In this document: positions 45,067-53,569 of the stretch, in pieces
Numbering within the stretch: the stretch's first letter is position 1
How the letters are laid out: the number at the start of each line of letters is the position of its first letter
From: CAVQFB01 sp963711675
Lineage (GTDB): Bacteria; Acidobacteriota; Terriglobia; Terriglobales; Acidobacteriaceae
Length of the DNA: 64,000 nt
Assembly (NCBI GenBank): GCA_963711675.1
Contig: CAVQFB010000003.1
Location: 186,001-250,000 of the forward strand
Reading direction: 5' to 3'
Position numbers and translations under genes: made by a program
The notes under the pieces: model-generated
The model's database searches: none
What the model saw: the letters and a program-made list of their open reading frames with translations, nothing else
What the model was told of the DNA's origin: nothing

Positions 45067-45495
45067 CTAGCTGAAGAGAAGGGGAAGAGGGGGCGCACGG
45101 CCGGGACGCACGAGTGGCGGCTCGGATAAAGGCCGCCCAAGCGATTCCGCTGTAACGAATCCACAGATGCAGTCCGCCGGCAGGAAGGGAATTGATATCA
45201 CTGTGTGTGCTACGGGCGTCGAGGCCCTGCTCAGCCACGAGGAAATCTTGCCCGTAAGCGCGTCCTTCAATGCGCATGTGGCTGAAGTGGACTCCTCGGC
45301 CTCGGGTTGCATCGCCTGCAGGTCATCCGTGGCTGAGACCACGGGGAATAGCAACAGCAAAACGCAACCCAATACCAGGACGCATCGACGCGATCCGATG
45401 TGCCCGACTTTCGGCGCAGACGCCATCTCACGCCGCCATAGCCAGTAGGCCGGCAGCGTCAGCATCAGCCAGAAGAGGTTGAGCAGTAGTTCCAT
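45067..45495 (-). CDS. Small membrane protein near the metal pump, unknown function
   Basis: A 142-residue protein with two hydrophobic segments: LLLNLFWLMLTLPAYWLW at the N-terminus and CVLVLGCVLLLLFPVVSATD about 40 residues on. The acidic SATDDLQAMQPEAEE stretch after the second helix resembles small proteins I associate with acidobacterial genomes. The tail has several Cys and a Pro-rich end. It lies about 250 bases upstream of czcB on the same strand, so a link to metal efflux is possible but not shown. Confidence 0.5.
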   Translation of the reverse strand: MELLLNLFWLMLTLPAYWLWRREMASAPKVGHIGSRRCVLVLGCVLLLLFPVVSATDDLQAMQPEAEESTSATCALKDALTGKISSWLSRASTPVAHTVISIPFLPADCICGFVTAESLGRPLSEPPLVRPGRAPPLPLLFS

Positions 45496-45625
45496 TTCAG
45501 CTCAGAAATTAGGTACCAATGTCGGTGTGGTCGAGCACCTATTTTTACACAGTCTCAAGTCTGCGCAAAATGGTGGGGATGATTCAATGTAACTTCTGTA
45601 CCTGTACTGGCGCGAACGGTCCGTC

Positions 45626-46333
45626 TCACGGGGACGCGGTTATCTGCAGCGCGGAGCGCGTCTCCAGTTGTTGACGGAAAATCTCACTCTTTGCCGGCAC
45701 TTCAGCGATCGCATCCGCGTGGATCACATACGTTCCTTGCGGCACCAGAGAACTGAAGGGAATCTCGAAGTTCACAACCTCCCTCTTCAGTTCGACATGC
45801 TGGTAACCGAGCGCAAAAGCTTTGCCGGTTTCGTCTACCGCGACGATGATTACGGTCAGGTCAAAATCCTCGACCGTCGCGTTAGATACCTTCACTGCGC
45901 CATCGATTTGGTGGCCCTGCACCTGCGGAGCCCGCGACCAGTCCAGCAAAAGAGGCATCACCACCTGCAAGGAAAAATCCTTGCTGAAGCTTTGAGCCAG
46001 ATGCGAGGAATCGGTCACAGTCACGGTGAAATAGTATTTGTCTTTCTTGCTGACCACGCCCGACAGGTCACCGCTATGTGGATCAAGGGTTACGCCGTCG
46101 GGCAAGTCGCCGCCGGAAATCGCCCACCAGTAAGAGGGTGCGCCTCCTGCGGCTTGCAACCGAAATCGATACGGCTGACCCAACGTGGCCGGTGGCAGCG
46201 ATTCAGAGGTGATGGTCAACGGCGCGGGCCGCGCTTTCGTCGTTTCCTGGGCCGATCCCCTGATCGAAAAGAAAAGACCCGACAGCGCCATCAGAATCCA
46301 AACTGCCGCCCGATTGGCTACTCCCACGCTCAC
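45626..46333 (-). CDS. Secreted protein with putative Ig (He_PIG-like) domain
   Basis: A 235-residue protein with a signal peptide (VWILMALSGLFFSIRGSAQ). Residues about 40-125 match the putative Ig repeat: LPPATLGQPYRFRLQAAGGA, YWWAISGGDLPDGVTLDPHS, GVVSKKDKYYFTVTVTDSS. A second beta-rich part follows (DFDLTVIIVAVDETG...). Function unknown; such domains usually serve adhesion or scaffolding. No partner gene is evident. Confidence 0.7.
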   Translation of the reverse strand: MSVGVANRAAVWILMALSGLFFSIRGSAQETTKARPAPLTITSESLPPATLGQPYRFRLQAAGGAPSYWWAISGGDLPDGVTLDPHSGDLSGVVSKKDKYYFTVTVTDSSHLAQSFSKDFSLQVVMPLLLDWSRAPQVQGHQIDGAVKVSNATVEDFDLTVIIVAVDETGKAFALGYQHVELKREVVNFEIPFSSLVPQGTYVIHADAIAEVPAKSEIFRQQLETRSALQITASP

Positions 46334-46407
46334 TCCTATTCAACTCAAAATTGCCTAAGCGCCCAATAGTTTCAGTTGCGTTTCACAACCGACATTGACG
46401 GCAGACT

Positions 46408-47427
46408 CTACCGGCCCCTGCCAACCGGCTTCAGAAAGTCATCCACTGCCTTGATGAACATCTCCGGCTGGTCCACAAAGGTCATGTGTCCAGATTTCGG
46501 GAGGATCACCAACTTCGACCCCCTGATCCTTTGATGCATTGTTTGCGACATTGAGGGATCGCTTTCGTCGTGATCCCCCACGATAACCAGCGTGGGCGTC
46601 ATGATCGAGATCAGCCGGTCGGTATACTCCACGGATTTCAGGTTGCCATCGACCACGAATTCGCCGTGCGATCCCCACATTTCTCTATACAGATCCCAAG
46701 CCGTGTTTCCTTGTGCCATGGGATCGTAGTTCGGGTCGGGACGGCTCTGGTAAGTGTATGGGAAATATCCCTCCCCCCAGGCCGCAATCATGTACTCATT
46801 GGTGTACCGGTTCTGCTCGTATGGTTTGCCGTGTCCGAACAGACCTTCCGCTTCCATCTTGTCGATCCGCTCGCGCAGTTCCGGCGCCATGTTCTGCTTC
46901 ATCCGCACGAACACTTGATTCAGTGCCTTGGTGCTGGAGAACGTGCTGGCCAAAACTAGGTGGCTGAGGTTCTTCTGGTACTTCAAAGCGTAGGCCTGCG
47001 CCAAGACCCCTCCATAGGAATGTCCTAGCAAGCTGATCTTCGTCAGTCCCAGCGCTTTTCTGACCATCTCGACGTCTTCCACCATGTTTTCGACGGTGTA
47101 TCCCGAGGGATCCTCTAGTTTCTGCGAGCGTCCCGAGCCGCGCTCATCAATGAAGATGAGCCGGTTGTGGCGCGCCAGGGGAAGAAGATAAGGCAGGAAA
47201 TAGTCATGCGTCGCTCCTGGGCCGCCGTGAACGATGATGAGCGGCTCGCCCCGCCCGAAGCTGAGGTAATAGATCATTACCCCGTTAGCGTCGACGTAGC
47301 CTTCCTGCGTGAGGTACACGCCGGCGGACGAGTTCGTCGCCTTTCGCTGCGCTGCATGCAGCCGGGAGAGCGGCGAAAGGAGGATCAGAAAGGTGAGCAG
47401 GCCGACTAGATGTCTTGGAGTTTTCAT
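46408..47427 (-). CDS. Exported proline iminopeptidase-like alpha/beta hydrolase
   Basis: A 339-residue alpha/beta hydrolase of the S33 peptidase type, which removes N-terminal proline in characterised members. It has a signal peptide (LVGLLTFLILLSPLSRLHA), the oxyanion motif IVHGGPGATHDYFLPYL, DERGSGRSQ, the nucleophile elbow GHSYGG, the acid in VGDHDESDPS and the catalytic His in KSGHMTFVDQPE. True substrate could be another ester or amide. Confidence 0.85.
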   Translation of the reverse strand: MKTPRHLVGLLTFLILLSPLSRLHAAQRKATNSSAGVYLTQEGYVDANGVMIYYLSFGRGEPLIIVHGGPGATHDYFLPYLLPLARHNRLIFIDERGSGRSQKLEDPSGYTVENMVEDVEMVRKALGLTKISLLGHSYGGVLAQAYALKYQKNLSHLVLASTFSSTKALNQVFVRMKQNMAPELRERIDKMEAEGLFGHGKPYEQNRYTNEYMIAAWGEGYFPYTYQSRPDPNYDPMAQGNTAWDLYREMWGSHGEFVVDGNLKSVEYTDRLISIMTPTLVIVGDHDESDPSMSQTMHQRIRGSKLVILPKSGHMTFVDQPEMFIKAVDDFLKPVGRGR

Positions 47428-47578
47428 GGCCGCCCATCGTACTTCGGGGTGGGGAAGAGCGCAATGCTCGGAACCATCGGGCCAGACTCAGGGTCACAGA
47501 TCCCTGTGTCCGACCGCACTCGACGTCTCCTGTCCCCGCACGATAAGCTAATGAGTTTGCAACGGAGGGTTCCTGCGC

Positions 47579-48142
47579 ATGCGTGAGGCCGTCGAACGGT
47601 TGTGGCCCGAAATCGCTTGGATCAGCGATGCAAAACTGCGCGAGCAGGTCACGCAGACCTGGATCAAGGCGCTCGAGCGCAGCCCGCTGAAACCGGATGA
47701 CCTGAACGCCATTCCGTTCACGCTGCTGGTGCCCGACTGCCCCATTACTTTTATGGAGCACAAGCGGTGTGTCGTGCACATCGCGCGAGATTCCGCCAAG
47801 GCCATGACAGATTTCATGGGCCGCGCGCTCCCCATTAATTCGGACACAGTGATCGCCGGCGCCATTCTCGCGGATGTTGGGAAACTGCTTGAGTATGAGC
47901 TAGGCCCGGATGGCAAAAGCAGACAAAGTGAGCGCGGGGAAGCCTTGCGTCATCCTTTTACGGGGGTGGCGCTGGCTCTCGAATGCGGAGTGCCAGATGA
48001 TGTGTGCCACATCATCGCTGCCCATGCCGCCGAGGGCGACCTGGTCAAACGCACCACTGAGGCATACATCGTTCACCACGCCGACTTCATGGCATTCTTG
48101 CCGTTCAAGAACCCGAAGAATATCAGAGTGAAGCAGAAGTAA
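47579..48142 (+). CDS. HD-domain-like protein with altered HD motif
   Basis: A 187-residue protein with HD-superfamily order: His in KRCVVHIARDSAKAM, the central motif ILADVGKLLEYE where the usual HD pair is AD, then HPFTGVALALECGVPDDVCH with IIAAHAAEGD and a final Asp in VHHADFMAF. Loss of the central His makes ordinary dinuclear phosphohydrolase activity doubtful. GGAGG precedes the ATG. It sits nine bases ahead of the PrpD-like gene, so it is probably the first gene of the tricarboxylate cluster. Confidence 0.72.
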   Translation: MREAVERLWPEIAWISDAKLREQVTQTWIKALERSPLKPDDLNAIPFTLLVPDCPITFMEHKRCVVHIARDSAKAMTDFMGRALPINSDTVIAGAILADVGKLLEYELGPDGKSRQSERGEALRHPFTGVALALECGVPDDVCHIIAAHAAEGDLVKRTTEAYIVHHADFMAFLPFKNPKNIRVKQK

Positions 48143-48151
48143 GGAGACAGC

Positions 48152-49694
48152 TTGTCCGACATAAAAGATATCTCCCCCATCAAAGAGACAGTTACCGCGA
48201 AAATGGCGCGCTGGGCCTCATCTCTCGAGTACAAGGACCTCTCGCAGGATGCGGTCTATCAGGCGAAGCGGTTCCTGCTCGATTCCGTCGGCTGCGCACT
48301 CGGCGGGTTCCAGCAGCATGACGTCAAGATCGCGCTTGAAGTCCTCGACGAGATCGCGGGTTCCGGGTGTCGACCGTGATCGGCACCGGTCAGGCCATTG
48401 ATCCGGTTTCTGCGTCACTCGCCAACGCGTTGATGATCCGCTGCATGGATTACAACGATATCTACTGGAAGCAGGACCCGTCGCATCCCTCGGACATTTT
48501 TCCCGCCGCGATGGCGTGTTGCGAGCGCGAAAACAGCGATGGCCGCGAGTTGATCGTCGGTCTCGTCCTGGGCCACGAGTTTGAGATGCGCTTCTGCGAA
48601 GCGGCGTTTCCCGGCATTCGCGAGCGTGGCTGGCATCACGCGACTCTTACTGCATTCGTTTCTCCCTTTGTTGCAGGGCGCGCCTTCACCTTCGCTGGGA
48701 GCAGATCCAGCACGCTGATAGGGATTTCCGCCGTCGCGCATTGCACGATGGGCGCCGTGACCGCCGGCAAGCTCACGATGATGAAGAACACTGTGGATCC
48801 GATGGCTACGCAGAGTGGCGTGATTGGCCGCGCTGCTGGCCGAAAAGGGCTATACCGGTCCCGAGCACGTGATCGACGGCAAAGAAGGCCTCACGCACTG
48901 TTTCGGCCCTGAGTGGAAATTGAACATCCTGACCGATGGTCTGGGCGATTCCTGGCGAATTACGCAGTGCGGCATGAAGTTTTTCCCGACCGAAGCACTG
49001 ACGCACGCGCCCATCTCGGCCGTGCTCGATCTCGTCAAAGCAAACGATCTCCACGCCGACCAGGTCGAGAAAATTCAGATACGCTCTCTGGCTCGCGCTG
49101 CCGACATCCTCTCCGATCCCAGCAAATACGATCCACGCATCGAAAGAGACGGCGGATCATTCACTGCCTTACGTGATTGCGGCTGCACTTGCGGACCGGC
49201 AAGTGACGCCGGCGCAGTTCGAGATGAAGAAGATCATGGACCCGAGGATTCGGGCGCAGTTGAAAAAAGTAGAAGTCGTGGCGGATCCTGAGATCGAAAA
49301 AGTGTTTCCGGCTTTGCAGCGCGTGATCGTAAACATCACGACCACAGATGGCCGGTCTTTCTCAAAGCAACTGGATTATCCCAAGGGCGATCCGCGTAAT
49401 CCGCTGAGCGATGCTGAGATCGAAGAGAAATTTTCCGCACTGGCGGAAGGCGTGCTTACGCCAGGTGCGCAGAAGAAGCTGATGGACGCGATCTGGAATC
49501 TGGAAAAAGCCGACTCGGTTTCCAAGCTGATGGCGCTGATGAAGTCAGACGTGAAAGATAGGCCGGCGCCCGCGAAATCCGCAAAACTGAAGTCCAAGCC
49601 GGCGGCGGGCAAGTCCAAGTCGGCTGCGAAGTCGAAGCCAGTTAAGAAAACGGCAAAGAAGCCGACGAAAAAGGCTACGAAAAAACGCCGCTAA
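48152..49694 (+). CDS. MmgE/PrpD-family protein with Lys-rich tail, frameshifted
   Basis: The PrpD family includes 2-methylcitrate dehydratase and cis-aconitate decarboxylase. Across three frames the protein reads VYQAKRFLLDSVGCALGGFQ, ALMIRCMDYNDIYW, RGWHHATLTAFVSPF, GITQCGMKFFPTEALTHAP-like text and SLPYVIAAALADRQVTP, the usual order. Frame breaks lie at the G run 48365-48367 (one base short), TT at 48824 (one extra) and AAA at 49143-49145 (one extra). The start is TTG at 48152 with AAGGAG. The last 45 residues are unusual: a Lys/Ala/Pro-rich histone-H1-like tail ending KKPTKKATKKRR. Co-directional with the cluster. Confidence 0.8.
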
Positions 49695-49729
49695 CGGTGC
49701 GTCAGCGTGAGAGGGACAGGAAATTGGAA

Positions 49730-50199
49730 ATGACGGATCTTGCGGAAACGATTGCAACCGACCTCGTGGCGCGCTACACGAAACTGTCTGGTGTGGTCCG
49801 CGAATTCGCTGCACCTTTGAGCAACGAGCAGTTCTGGGCGAAGCCGTTTCCCTTTGGAAACAGTTTCGGCCATTTGCTTCTGCACGTCACGGGCAATCTA
49901 AACTATTACATTGGCGCGCAGATTGCCGGCACAGGCTATGTTCGCGACCGCCCGCGAGAATTCGCCGAGACGACGCCTCCAGCCAAAGACGAGGTTCTGC
50001 GAGAAATTTGACGAGGCGGTCGACATGGTGCTGCGGACGATCCGCGAGCCAATCCACCGAAGACTGGTCCAAGGAATATTCGGCTGTCGGCGCGGATGCC
50101 CGCGACCGCTTCGACATGGTCTTACAATGTGCCACCCATCTGCACCACCACATCGGGCAGATGATGTATTTAGGATTCGAACTGAAGCGAAAGAGTTAG
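49730..50199 (+). CDS. DinB-like four-helix-bundle protein, frameshifted
   Basis: DinB/YfiT-like proteins are putative metal-dependent enzymes, some acting in thiol transfer. The sequence has the first helix VARYTKLSGVVREF, then GNSFGHLLLHVTGNLNYYIG with a metal-type His, and the C-terminal HLHHHIGQMMYLGFELK with more His. The frame must shift twice, at AAA 50004-50006 and near 50046; reading across both gives a continuous family-like protein (DEAVDMVLRTIR, then SQSTEDWSKEYS). The exact role is unknown. It lies between the PrpD-like and homoaconitase-like genes. Confidence 0.7.
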
Positions 50200-50219
50200 G
50201 ACACCGCAGCGAGGTGTAT

Positions 50220-51541
50220 ATGGCCCAGACCATCGTTGAAAAATCGCGCAGAAACATCTCGCGGAAGGGCCAAAGCGTCCCTTGCGCACAGGGGACTTGT
50301 CTGTCATCCGCCCGTATCGCACGTCATGACGCATGACAACACTTCCGCGGTCATGAGCAAGTTCAAAGGCATCGGCGCGAAAAGGATTAACGATCCGCAG
50401 CAACTGGTGTTTGCTCTCGATCACGATATCCAGAATCAGGACGAAGCGAACCTGAAAAAATATCGCGCGATCGAAGCATTCGCTAAAGAGCATGGTGTCG
50501 ATTTCTATCCCGCGGGCTCGGGCATCGGGCACCAGATCATGGTCGAGCGCGGCTATGTCATCCCCGGTTCTTTCGTCGTCGCGTCTGATTCGCATTCAAA
50601 CATGTACGGAGCGCTCGGCGCCATCGGCACTCCCATCGTTCGCACTGACGCCGCTGCAGTCTGGGCTACGGGTGAATTCTGGTGGCAGATTCCCCGCAGC
50701 ATCCAGGTAGTTCTGGACGGCCAGCTTCCCGAAGGCGCCACGGGGAAAGACGTCATCATTACTCTCTGCGGCCTTTACAATCACGACGAAGTCCTCAACG
50801 CCGCCGTCGAGTTCTCCGGCCCCGGCGTCGCCTCGCTCTCGATGGATGAGCGCTTCACCATCTCCAACATGAGCACGGAATGGGGGCCGCTGGTCGGCTG
50901 GTTCCCCGTGGACGATGTCACCATTACTTATCTGAAGCGGGGTTCACGAGCGCCTCAAGGCGATCGGGGTCGAACGCTTCTCCGAAACAGAACTCGAAAA
51001 CTGGGAGAACAATCCGACCCGCCCCGATCACGGCGCTGTTTACGCCGCCCGGATCACGCTTGATCTCGGTCAGATCACGCCTCACGTTTCTGGCCCAGAT
51101 ACCGTGCAGGCCATGCAATCGCTGCTTGGAGATGGACAGGAAGAAGAGTCGCCATCCAGAAGGCATATCTTCTTTCCTGCGTGAATTCGCGCCTCGAGGA
51201 TCTCGAAGCCGCGGCGGCCGTCCTGAAGGGAAAGAAGGTCGCGACTGGCGTCAAATTCTATCTGGGCGCCGCCAGCAAGTGGGTGCAGGAGGAAGCGCAG
51301 AGGCGTGGCGTCTGGCAAGTTCTGACTCGATGCCGGCGCCAATCCGCTGCCTCCCGGCTGCGGTCCCTGCATCGGGCTCGGTGTGGGCTTGCTCGAAAAA
51401 GGTGAAGTCGGTATCTCCGCTACCAATCGCAATTTCAAAGGCCGCATGGGATCTCGTGATGCGCAGTGTTATCTTGCCAGCCCGGAGGTGGTTGCGGCTT
51501 CCGCCGTAGCTGGCTACATTTCCGGACCGCACAAGCTTTGA
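50220..51541 (+). CDS. Homoaconitase/aconitase-family large subunit, six frameshifts
   Basis: An Fe-S hydro-lyase large subunit (LeuC-like). Reading MAQTIVEK, then RHVMTHDNTSAVMSKFKGIG, FYPAGSGIGHQIMVERGY, FVVASDSHSNMYGALGAIGT, VRTDAAAVWATGEFWWQIP and the C-terminal GCGPCIGLGVGLLEKGEVGI gives a full-length protein most like fungal-type homoaconitase Lys4, but split from its small subunit. The cluster cysteines (LSCVNSR and GCGPC) are kept. Single-base breaks occur near 50240, 50320, 50940, 51126, 51147 and 51325. The small-subunit gene follows six bases later. Confidence 0.82.
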
Positions 51542-51546
51542 GGGGC

Positions 51547-52173
51547 ATGCTCCAATTCACGCGTACCACGGAATTCGCGCACATCTCCTCGAGCACGGAG
51601 AAGGTCGAAATCCTTCCCGGCTTCCCCCATCGCGTGAGAGGTCGTCTCGTTTTCATGCCGCAGGACAATGTCAACACCGACGCCATCTACGGCAAGGACT
51701 ACACCTACCGCGACGACATGACCAAAGAGATGATGGCGAAGGTCGTGATGGAAAATTACGATCCGCATTTCGCGGCGCGTACGAATGCCGGTGACGTCAT
51801 CGTCAGCGGTTTCAATTTCGGCACAGGTTCAAGCCGCGAGCAGGCGGTAACTTGTCTCAAGGCGAAAGGCATTCCGCTTGTGATTGCGGCCAGCTTCTCG
51901 CAAACTTACCTGCGCAACGCCTATAACAATGGATTCCTCTGCATCGAGGTACCAGAGCTGGTAAGGCATCTGCACGAGCAGTTCGAAACAGAAATCGTGG
52001 CTAAAGAGAAGACGATCATCCCCGGCGATGCCATCGATATCGACTTCCGATCCAGCGTGATTGCCTGGCGCGCTGAGAAGTTTTCATTCCCGCCGCTGGG
52101 TAGCGTTCCACAGTCGCTGGTAATCGCCGAAGGAGTTGAGAAGCTGGTCGCAAGACGTCTGGGATTGGCATAA
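51547..52173 (+). CDS. Homoaconitase/isopropylmalate isomerase-type small subunit
   Basis: About 208 residues, intact. The swivelling small domain of the aconitase family: GRLVFMPQDNVNTDAIYGKD, VMENYDPHF, VIVSGFNFGTGSSREQAVTC (the substrate-binding SRE motif) and FSQTYLRNAYNNGFLCIEVP. The text resembles the C-terminal domain of Lys4-type homoaconitase (TDAIY/KYTY-like and MENYDP blocks). It partners the large subunit directly upstream. Whether the substrate is citrate, homocitrate or another tricarboxylate is open. Confidence 0.88.
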   Translation: MLQFTRTTEFAHISSSTEKVEILPGFPHRVRGRLVFMPQDNVNTDAIYGKDYTYRDDMTKEMMAKVVMENYDPHFAARTNAGDVIVSGFNFGTGSSREQAVTCLKAKGIPLVIAASFSQTYLRNAYNNGFLCIEVPELVRHLHEQFETEIVAKEKTIIPGDAIDIDFRSSVIAWRAEKFSFPPLGSVPQSLVIAEGVEKLVARRLGLA

Positions 52174-52215
52174 AGGGCTGTCGTACCTACGTTTTGTACA
52201 GATGAGATTTACTTT

Positions 52216-52243
52216 TCTGCGTCCTCTGTGCCTCCGTGGTTAA
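52216..52243 (+). repeat. Short interspersed repeat, copy 1
   Basis: The text contains GTCCTCTGTGCCTCCGTGGT and ends in TAA. It belongs to a family of near-identical GTGTCCTCTGTGGTTAA-like elements; two more copies lie at 53464-53490 and 53526-53556. It is intergenic, just before the dehydrogenase gene's ribosome binding site. Confidence 0.65.
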
Positions 52244-52270
52244 AGGTTTTTGTTAAGGAGATACGCTTTC

Positions 52271-53458
52271 ATGGCTAAATACACCGTCGTATCTATGCCG
52301 GGCGATGGCATCGGCAATCAGGTTCTGCCGGAATCGTTGCGCGTTCTCAAGGCTGTGGGCTTTGATGCCGACTACGTTCATGGCGACATTGGCTGGGAAT
52401 TCTGGCGCAGCGAGGGCAATGCGCTCCCAGACCGCACCATTGACCTGCTCGCCAGGCACAAGCTCGGCCTCTTCGGCGCTATCACCTCGAAGCCGAACAA
52501 AGAAGCTCAAGCAGAACTTGATCCCAAGCTCAAGGGCAAGGGCTACGTCTACTACAGCCCAATCGTGACCATGCGCCAGAAGTTCAATCTTGATATCTGC
52601 ATGCGTCCCTGTATCGGCTTCATTGGCAATCCGTTGAACTTCATTCGCAAGAGAGTCGAGGGCGGTTTCGACGAGCCCCAGATCAACACCACCGTCTTCC
52701 GACAGAATACTGAGGGCATGTACACCGGCATTGAGTGGACGAATCCGCCCGACAACGTTCGTTCCGCCATCGCCACCCATCCGCGTTTCAAAGCCTTCAC
52801 CAACGTTCCCGGCCCTGATTTGGCGGTCAGTCTGCGTATCATTACCCGTCCAGCGGCTCGCCGAATTGTGACCGCTGCTTTCGAGTATGCAAAGAAAAAA
52901 GGTTTCAAGGGCGTAACCATCTGTGAGAAGCCCAACGTCGTCCGCGAGACCTCTGGCATGATGGAGGAAACCGCAAAGGATGTGGCGAAGAACTATCCTG
53001 GCATTGCGCTTTGGTCCACCAACATTGATGCGCAGCTCATGTGGCTGAACAAGAATCCCGAAGACTACAATGTCATCGTCGCCTCAAATCTCTTCGGCGA
53101 CATTCTCTCCGACGCCTTCGCTGGCCTCGTGGGCGGCCTCGGCTTCGCGGCTTCCGGCAACATCGGAGATCAGGTTGCCGTCTTCGAGCCGACTCACGGT
53201 TCCGCGCCGAAATATGCCGAGTTGAATCCGCCCATCGTAAATCCCATTGCCATGATTCTTTCTGCCGCTATGATGGTCGAGCACGTCGGCGAGACGCAAA
53301 AAGCCGATCGCATCAAGAATGCGGTTGCGGCCGTCGTCAAAGAAGGCAAGGTTCGGACGTACGACATGATGCGCCTTAGCGGAGGACCAAAAGCAATCTC
53401 GCAGGGCGCGGCATCAACGATTCAGATGACGGACGCGATATTGGCGAAGCTGCAGTGA
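52271..53458 (+). CDS. Isocitrate/homoisocitrate-type beta-decarboxylating dehydrogenase
   Basis: About 395 residues, intact, from the ATG at 52271 with AAGGAG upstream. Members oxidise and decarboxylate isocitrate, homoisocitrate or isopropylmalate. Visible are the N-terminal VVSMPGDGIGNQVLPESLRV, the substrate-binding arginines around CMRPCIGFIG and NTEGMYTGIEW, the metal-site SNLFGDILSDAFAGLVGGLG and the cofactor loop FEPTHGSAPKYAELN. Conventional leuB or icd cannot be chosen by eye. Following a Lys4-like isomerase it would act on that enzyme's product. Confidence 0.85.
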   Translation: MAKYTVVSMPGDGIGNQVLPESLRVLKAVGFDADYVHGDIGWEFWRSEGNALPDRTIDLLARHKLGLFGAITSKPNKEAQAELDPKLKGKGYVYYSPIVTMRQKFNLDICMRPCIGFIGNPLNFIRKRVEGGFDEPQINTTVFRQNTEGMYTGIEWTNPPDNVRSAIATHPRFKAFTNVPGPDLAVSLRIITRPAARRIVTAAFEYAKKKGFKGVTICEKPNVVRETSGMMEETAKDVAKNYPGIALWSTNIDAQLMWLNKNPEDYNVIVASNLFGDILSDAFAGLVGGLGFAASGNIGDQVAVFEPTHGSAPKYAELNPPIVNPIAMILSAAMMVEHVGETQKADRIKNAVAAVVKEGKVRTYDMMRLSGGPKAISQGAASTIQMTDAILAKLQ

Positions 53459-53463
53459 TGCTT

Positions 53464-53490
53464 CTCTTCTTCGTGTCCTTTGTGGTTACA
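53464..53490 (+). repeat. Short interspersed repeat, copy 2
   Basis: Contains CTTCGTGTCCTTTGTGGTTA; a diverged copy of the element at 52216, immediately after the dehydrogenase stop codon. Confidence 0.6.
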
Positions 53491-53525
53491 GTTTTTTGCC
53501 GTGAAAGGGTTTTGCAAATGATGTT

Positions 53526-53556
53526 TCTCTGTGTCCTCGGCGTCCTCTGCGGTTAA
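53526..53556 (+). repeat. Short interspersed repeat, copy 3
   Basis: Contains CTCTGTGTCCTCGGCGTCCT then CTGCGGTTAA; here the GTCCTC unit is duplicated. It ends 13 bases before the CitD-CitE start codon. Confidence 0.65.
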
Positions 53557-53569
53557 TGGTTCAAGAAAA

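Noticed and set aside
48152..52173. Classic 2-methylcitrate cycle for propionate.
   Set aside because: Only a PrpD-family gene is present; no methylcitrate synthase or methylisocitrate lyase is seen, and 2-methylisocitrate cannot be oxidised by an isocitrate-type dehydrogenase.
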